From Bathyarchaeum sp964399485 (GTDB lineage: Archaea > Thermoproteota > Bathyarchaeia > Bathyarchaeales > Bathyarchaeaceae), in contig CAYNQS010000002.1 of the NCBI GenBank assembly GCA_964399485.1, forward strand, positions 1 through 64,000: 64,000 bases of DNA, given 5' to 3'. Positions within the stretch are counted from its first letter, which is position 1. Every line of letters starts with the position of its first letter. Below the pieces are notes generated by a model that saw only the letters and a list, made by a program, of their open reading frames with translations, was not told the DNA's origin and did no database searches. The translations under genes and the position numbers were made by a program. Positions 60,197 through 64,000 of the stretch are shown here, in pieces.

Positions 60197-60817
60197 TTAT
60201 AGATTTGGAAAATTGCTTGGATTGTTAACCAACACTTTTTCTTTTCTTACTCGTCTATATATCATATTACCTATGACTGCACCAACTATAGTTTCAATTA
60301 TTGTTACAGGTAGCAACAGAAGGTAGACGTTTATGTACATAGTCAAAGCTTGTGGAGGGTAGAAGAGGTACATATTTAACGTAACGAAAACTGGGAGCAT
60401 TAACACATATCCAATAGCAACTAGGATTGCCGACCAAATTAGTCTATTACGTTTCTTAAAGTAGTTGTAAAGGCTATTAAAAATCAAATCTCCAAAAAAA
60501 GAGGTGGCTATCATTGGTGTTTTGGACAGAGGGTCAAAGGGGGCGCCAGACAAATATGTGGTTAAGGTAAGCAAGGCTGCTAAAATGCCTTGTAACAATA
60601 ATCTCCATCGTCTTCCTTCATACATGAGAAAACCAAAACTGATGAATATTGCATGACCCACAATAAAGAGGTAATTTAATCCTTGTATTCCAGTTATTAG
60701 GTTACCAAGTTGTCCAACAAATGTCGTATAGATAAAACTGACAACTGCGAGAATAATAACAAGGGTAAGATCTCTACTTTCCCACATCTGATATCTCTCT
60801 TCTAATGACCTTAACAT
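60197..60817 (-). CDS. membrane protein, ECF-S-like fold suspected
   Basis: 206 residues, about six transmembrane segments (LVIILAVVSFIYTTFVGQL; IVGHAIFISFGFLMY; WRLLLQGILAALLTLTTYL; MIATSFFGDLIFNSLYNYF; WSAILVAIGYVLMLPVFVT; LLLLPVTIIETIVGAVIGNMIY). The final ETIVGAVIGNMIYRR and internal helix-loop pattern resemble substrate-binding S components of ECF vitamin transporters. Inference only; no ligand residues recognised. Confidence 0.55.
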   Translation of the reverse strand: MLRSLEERYQMWESRDLTLVIILAVVSFIYTTFVGQLGNLITGIQGLNYLFIVGHAIFISFGFLMYEGRRWRLLLQGILAALLTLTTYLSGAPFDPLSKTPMIATSFFGDLIFNSLYNYFKKRNRLIWSAILVAIGYVLMLPVFVTLNMYLFYPPQALTMYINVYLLLLPVTIIETIVGAVIGNMIYRRVRKEKVLVNNPSNFPNL

Positions 60818-60864
60818 TTGAATGCCAATAAGATATAATATTTTTTAATATCCATTCTAAATGT

Positions 60865-61077
60865 TCATCCATCTGTTTTCTTCAATAAACTCTCAGCAAC
60901 TTCTTTTGCCCAACATCCAGTGTATGCATTTTCCACAAGCTCCTCTAAATATCTCTTCCAAGAAATGCCTGTAGCCCGTTTCCAATCCTCAAATTTCTGA
61001 ACAACATTCTGGTAAGCCTTCTCGTGGAACTCGCAACCTTTCTCCACGGCTTCTCGATCACAAACCATACACTTCAC
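60865..61077 (-). CDS. small zinc-binding protein coupled to topA
   Basis: 70 residues. N-terminal CMVCDREAVEKGCEFHEKAY has C-x2-C and a later C-x2-H, a treble-clef-type zinc site. The C-terminal half (WKRATGISWKRYLEELVENAYTGCWAKEV) is helical. Its ATG overlaps the topA stop by four bases. Function unknown, probably nucleic-acid related from context. The 3' half is duplicated at 56769. Confidence 0.7.
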   Translation of the reverse strand: MKCMVCDREAVEKGCEFHEKAYQNVVQKFEDWKRATGISWKRYLEELVENAYTGCWAKEVAESLLKKTDG

Positions 61078-63152
61078 GGTTTTTTCCTCCTCGATTTAAG
61101 GGAGCAGTCAGGATTGAAGCACAGCCTCCAGGGTCGTCTGCCTCTGAGCCACACCAGCACCTGAGGCCATCCACACGCTTTACAGTTGTTTCCGGCGGGT
61201 TTGACGGTTCCACGTTGGGGAAGCGGAAACGATGTGTTGCAGAGTCCCTTGAAGTAGTTGCTGCAGCCTATGAACCGCTTTCGGGTCTTACGCGAATAGA
61301 TAATGGTCAGGTTGCCTGTGCCGCAGTTTGGGCATTTTCCCACGATTCTTTCCTCTGTTTGCGCTTTTTTGATGGCTTTGGTTAAGGCTTCGCCTATAGG
61401 CTCCTCGTTTTGTTTGAACTGCTCCAGCTGGGGTTTCAGCTGTTCAACAACTTCCTCGAGAACCGTTTCCCTCTTCACACTGTTGTTCTGGATTTGCTCC
61501 ATTTTGCCCTCAAGTTCATGAGTGAGTTTCGCCGAGGTTACCATGGGAGCATACTTGCCGAGAACATCAATAACGTCTAATCCCAGCTCAGTTACCACGA
61601 TTCGTTCGTCCCTGACGTAACCGCGATTGTACAGAGTCTGAATGATTTCTGCTCGGGTCGCCTTGGTTCCGATTCCAAGCTCCTCCATCTTCTTCAGGAG
61701 ACTGGCTGGATTATAGCGAGACGGTGGACAGGTAAACTTGTCTTCCCGGCTGACCCGCCTTAGCCGAATCTTACCGCCTTTTTTGATAGGAGGTAGGAGA
61801 ACCTCTTCGGCTCTGACGTAGGGCTTGTAATATTGCATCCAGCCTTCCCTCAGAATCCGTCTTCCCCTCAAAAAGAAGCTGTGACCATTCACGTCTAGGT
61901 GAACCTTCAGGCTTTCCTTGAGCGCCTCCTCCCCGAAAACAGCCATGAACCTGCGAACAATTAGGTCCCAGATTCTCTTCTCGGGTATTCCCAGGGGTTT
62001 TTCCGACAGATTTCCGGTGGGATACACAGCCGGGTGGGCGGGGTCTTCTTTGGCGCCCTCTCTCGGCTTCAACTCTTCCTTTTCCAGAAGTTTTGAGGCT
62101 AGTTTAGTGTATGCACGTTTTCTTTTGAGGGAGCTGAGGATTTTTTTGTAGTCTATTATGGGGGGGAGTTTCTGGCTGCTTGTCCTGGGGTAGGAAATCA
62201 AGGCGTCAAGATATAGGCGCTGAGCGATTGCCAACGTGCGTCGGGGAGTGTAGCCGAAGAGGCTGTAGGCTTCCCGTTGCAGCGTGCCTACGTCGAAGGG
62301 GATGGGGGGCTTCTCGTGAACCGTTCTTATGTTAACCTTTGTGACTTCGCCAGTTTTGCCTGTGCAGGCTCGCACAACAGCATCTGCCTCCGACTTAGTT
62401 TCGATTCGTTTTCTTTCATACTCCGCCTCAACCACAGAGTTCAGGATTTCAGCCTCAGCGTTTATTTGCCAGTAGGGGGTGGGCACAAAGCTGCGGATTG
62501 TCTTCTCTCTCTTAGCCAGAAACTGGAGGGTGGGTCCCTGCACTCTTCCTGTGCTCAACGTGGAGTATCTGCCGCTCCAGCGACGCGCAGCCAAAGTTAA
62601 GGCTCGAGAAAGGTTTATGCCGTATAGCCAGTCCACCTCATGTCTAGTTCTTCCGGCTTCTATGAGGGCGAAATCGAGGCTGGGAAGAGGCTCTTCGTAA
62701 GCTTTCTCTAACTCGCTTTTCATGAGGGTAGAAAATTTCATCCTTTTCGCTGAAGTTTCCTTGCCGCCGCAGGCATATTTCAGTATGCAGTAGCCGATGA
62801 GACTGCCTTCAATGTCATAGTCGCAGGCTGACACAAACTCGTCAGCGTCGTGGGACAGCTTCGAAAACGTTTCCACCCACATGCGGATATTTTTCGCGCC
62901 TCTCTCCGCCAAGTGTCGCGGTGCCCACTTGAAGTTGAAGACTGGGTAATAGTTTCTTTTTCCGCTTTCTTGGACGATGGTGTAGAGGTGCCCGATTGCG
63001 GGGACAACAACGAGTTCTCGGTCCCTGTTGGCGACAAAATAGGGCACACCGTTTTCCTTAAATCTCTTGGGTTTCCCCTGCCTATCAAGCGCCTCTGCTA
63101 TTCTTTTAGCGGCATCCGGTTTTTCGGTGATTATCAGAGTGTATTTTCTCAT
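61074..63152 (-). CDS. topA: DNA topoisomerase I (type IA), archaeal
   Basis: 692 residues from ATG 63152; a GTG-started form to 63212 adds an unlikely leader. Toprim: IITEKPDAAKRIAEAL and the metal DxD in SACDYDIEGS. The catalytic tyrosine lies in ISYPRTSSQK. Two C-terminal zinc ribbons (CPNCGTGNLTIIYSRKTRKRFIGC; CKACGWP...CFNPDC). Relaxes negative supercoils. The following small zinc protein is translationally coupled. Confidence 0.94.
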   Translation of the reverse strand: MRKYTLIITEKPDAAKRIAEALDRQGKPKRFKENGVPYFVANRDRELVVVPAIGHLYTIVQESGKRNYYPVFNFKWAPRHLAERGAKNIRMWVETFSKLSHDADEFVSACDYDIEGSLIGYCILKYACGGKETSAKRMKFSTLMKSELEKAYEEPLPSLDFALIEAGRTRHEVDWLYGINLSRALTLAARRWSGRYSTLSTGRVQGPTLQFLAKREKTIRSFVPTPYWQINAEAEILNSVVEAEYERKRIETKSEADAVVRACTGKTGEVTKVNIRTVHEKPPIPFDVGTLQREAYSLFGYTPRRTLAIAQRLYLDALISYPRTSSQKLPPIIDYKKILSSLKRKRAYTKLASKLLEKEELKPREGAKEDPAHPAVYPTGNLSEKPLGIPEKRIWDLIVRRFMAVFGEEALKESLKVHLDVNGHSFFLRGRRILREGWMQYYKPYVRAEEVLLPPIKKGGKIRLRRVSREDKFTCPPSRYNPASLLKKMEELGIGTKATRAEIIQTLYNRGYVRDERIVVTELGLDVIDVLGKYAPMVTSAKLTHELEGKMEQIQNNSVKRETVLEEVVEQLKPQLEQFKQNEEPIGEALTKAIKKAQTEERIVGKCPNCGTGNLTIIYSRKTRKRFIGCSNYFKGLCNTSFPLPQRGTVKPAGNNCKACGWPQVLVWLRGRRPWRLCFNPDCSLKSRRKKP

Positions 63153-63414
63153 CGGCGTACCTATTCCATTCTCCTTCAGACACTTGAAACGGTATAAATG
63201 ATTTACGACCACAAGTATTTACAGTTCACAAAAAAGGCAACCTCATAAACAATCGGAATGGATTCTCTGGCGATCGAACAAAAAATGAGGCTTAGCTGAG
63301 TTTCCGTTACTTTTTTCAGCAAATGGGAAGCCGCTCTAACGCGCTTCTGCGTTTAGTCGTAATGTATAAATAGCGTGTAACGTTTGTATTTCGTTCTAGA
63401 GTGGCTGTGAGACC

Positions 63415-63597
63415 GTGCCTCAGAAGGTAATTTGCGAAAGATGCGGTTTTATTCTTTACGAAGGCACAGAATTGAAACCTCCAGACGAGATAATTCAGAC
63501 TAACGATGGTAAATGCCCCAAATGCGGCAAAAAAATATCCTTTATACCGAAGAAAGTTGAGGTTACAGCTGCCAACGAAACAGCTAAAAGACGGTGA
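63415..63597 (+). CDS. zinc-ribbon protein (60 aa)
   Basis: 60 residues with CERCGF and CPKCGKK pairs (four cysteines, zinc ribbon). GTG start; TATAAATAG at 63364-63371 upstream suggests a promoter. Small free-standing zinc ribbons of this sort are common and mostly uncharacterised in archaea; this one could belong to RNA polymerase- or ribosome-associated proteins. Confidence 0.7.
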   Translation: MPQKVICERCGFILYEGTELKPPDEIIQTNDGKCPKCGKKISFIPKKVEVTAANETAKRR

Positions 63598-63699
63598 AGC
63601 CTCCAATCTCAGAAGTTCTCTGCAACAAATTCTTGTTTGTGATGGAAAAAAATTAAGTGTTTTAATGTAGATAATGAGATTTGAATGGAGTTGTGAAGT

Positions 63700-63822
63700 G
63701 TGGCAGAGTGGATATGTCTGAAGTGTGGACATAAATGGATGGATGAAAGCAAAGCGGAACCTAGACAGTGCCCAATGTGTGGATGCTGTAACATTTACGT
63801 TCCCAAGGTTATCAAAAAGTAG
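63700..63822 (+). CDS. zinc-ribbon protein (40 aa)
   Basis: 40 codons; GTG start eight bases after GGAG. Product MAEWICLKCGHKWMDE then RQCPMCGCCNIYV has paired CxxC motifs of a rubredoxin-type zinc ribbon. It is too short for default gene calling and likely missed in automated annotation. Function unknown; may be a partner of a larger complex. Confidence 0.6.
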   Translation: MAEWICLKCGHKWMDESKAEPRQCPMCGCCNIYVPKVIKK

Positions 63823-63963
63823 GTCGATAGGTAATTGACGGGGAGCGGCAGAGCCTTCCAAATTAGGCATTTTATATTCAAATTGCTATCCTTTACGTCT
63901 TTGCTTAGGCATATGTTAAAAAGCTAAAACAGTTCTTTCCTTAAGAAAGGAAGCGAGATAACA

Positions 63964-64000
63964 GTGAATACCACAAGAGAAATAAAGGGTTTTATTGCTT
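63964..64000 (+). CDS. start of an unidentified gene (partial)
   Basis: A GTG (GTGAATACCACAAGAGAAATA) with GGAAGCGAG about nine bases upstream opens a frame that runs off the window after 12 codons (MNTTREIKGFIA). Upstream is TTTCCTTAAGAAA, possibly a promoter or regulatory palindrome. Too short to identify. Confidence 0.4.
   Translation, partial: MNTTREIKGFIA

Larger units (their letters stand above)
56868..60864. other. Candidate island between duplicated gene ends
   Basis: The ~4-kb segment lies between the truncated and intact copies of the topA-linked zinc gene, both in the same orientation and exactly 4096 bases apart at their stop codons. It holds two TrmB-type regulators, a secreted protein and a membrane protein, is AT-rich, and carries no recombinase. 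Best explained as insertion next to a duplicated gene end or as attL/attR of an old integrated element. Confidence 0.5.

Overview
The window is archaeal chromosomal DNA. It carries TATA-binding protein, an LSm/Sm-like protein, ribosomal proteins L37e and S17e, RadB, a Clp1-type polynucleotide kinase, an ATP-dependent DNA ligase, an archaeal topoisomerase I, CDP-archaeol synthase, and TATA-type promoters, several of which look leaderless. An oxygen-independent (class III) ribonucleotide reductase, a desulforedoxin-like protein and the DUF39/NIL-ferredoxin homocysteine pathway indicate an anaerobe. The mix (TrmB regulators, PQQ-propeller surface proteins, membrane-anchored winged-helix regulators, moderate GC) would fit a Bathyarchaeia-like TACK archaeon. 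That placement is inference, because no rRNA is present.

Layout. 1-3.2 kb: end of acetyl-CoA synthetase, lsm-rpl37e, an ArsR-like regulator with Hsp20 behind two matching palindromes, and pyrI. 3.3-9.2 kb: a PhoU/DUF47 protein, a complete ABC importer (binding protein, fused permease, ATPase) and a divergent AbrB-PhoU protein, probably an oxyanion (phosphate-type) module. 9.25-12.66 kb: an AT-rich island bounded by a perfect 26-bp direct repeat, holding seven tandem small helix-turn-helix genes and one nuclease-like gene. 12.7-18.1 kb: pyrB, a CBS/HPF-like fusion, a 40-aa desulforedoxin, then a PP-loop protein, a D-Ala-D-Ala-ligase-like ATP-grasp enzyme and an acetyltransferase. 18.1-24.3 kb: a threonine-synthase-like enzyme, nrdD with a glutaredoxin-like protein, and a second NrdD-like protein. 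This last protein has gained a winged-helix DNA-binding domain and lost the catalytic cysteines and the glycyl-radical segment. 24.5-26.5 kb: rps17e, tbp, an OB-fold protein and a tiny YHS protein. 27-32 kb: a PQQ-propeller surface protein, TrmB and a membrane-anchored regulator. 32.6-35.9 kb: a homocysteine-synthesis operon and an XRE-CBS regulator. 36-38 kb: an ABC-2 exporter. 38-46 kb: argG-argH-carA-carB facing an ACT-domain protein across TGGTCA repeats. 46-56 kb: a beta-helix protein, ligase, tRNA-Pro(CGG), an FAD protein, Clp1, a RuvC-like protein, radB and carS. 56.8-61 kb: a second island between a truncated and an intact copy of the small gene next to topA. 61-64 kb: topA and zinc-ribbon proteins.

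Two themes link the genes. Arginine and pyrimidine synthesis share carbamoyl phosphate (carAB, argGH, pyrB, pyrI). Ligand-sensing regulators are abundant (ACT, CBS, ATP-cone, TrmB, PhoU, ArsR). The strongest candidates for something undescribed are the HTH-array island, the winged-helix NrdD-like protein, and a roughly 70-bp dispersed repeat present three times.
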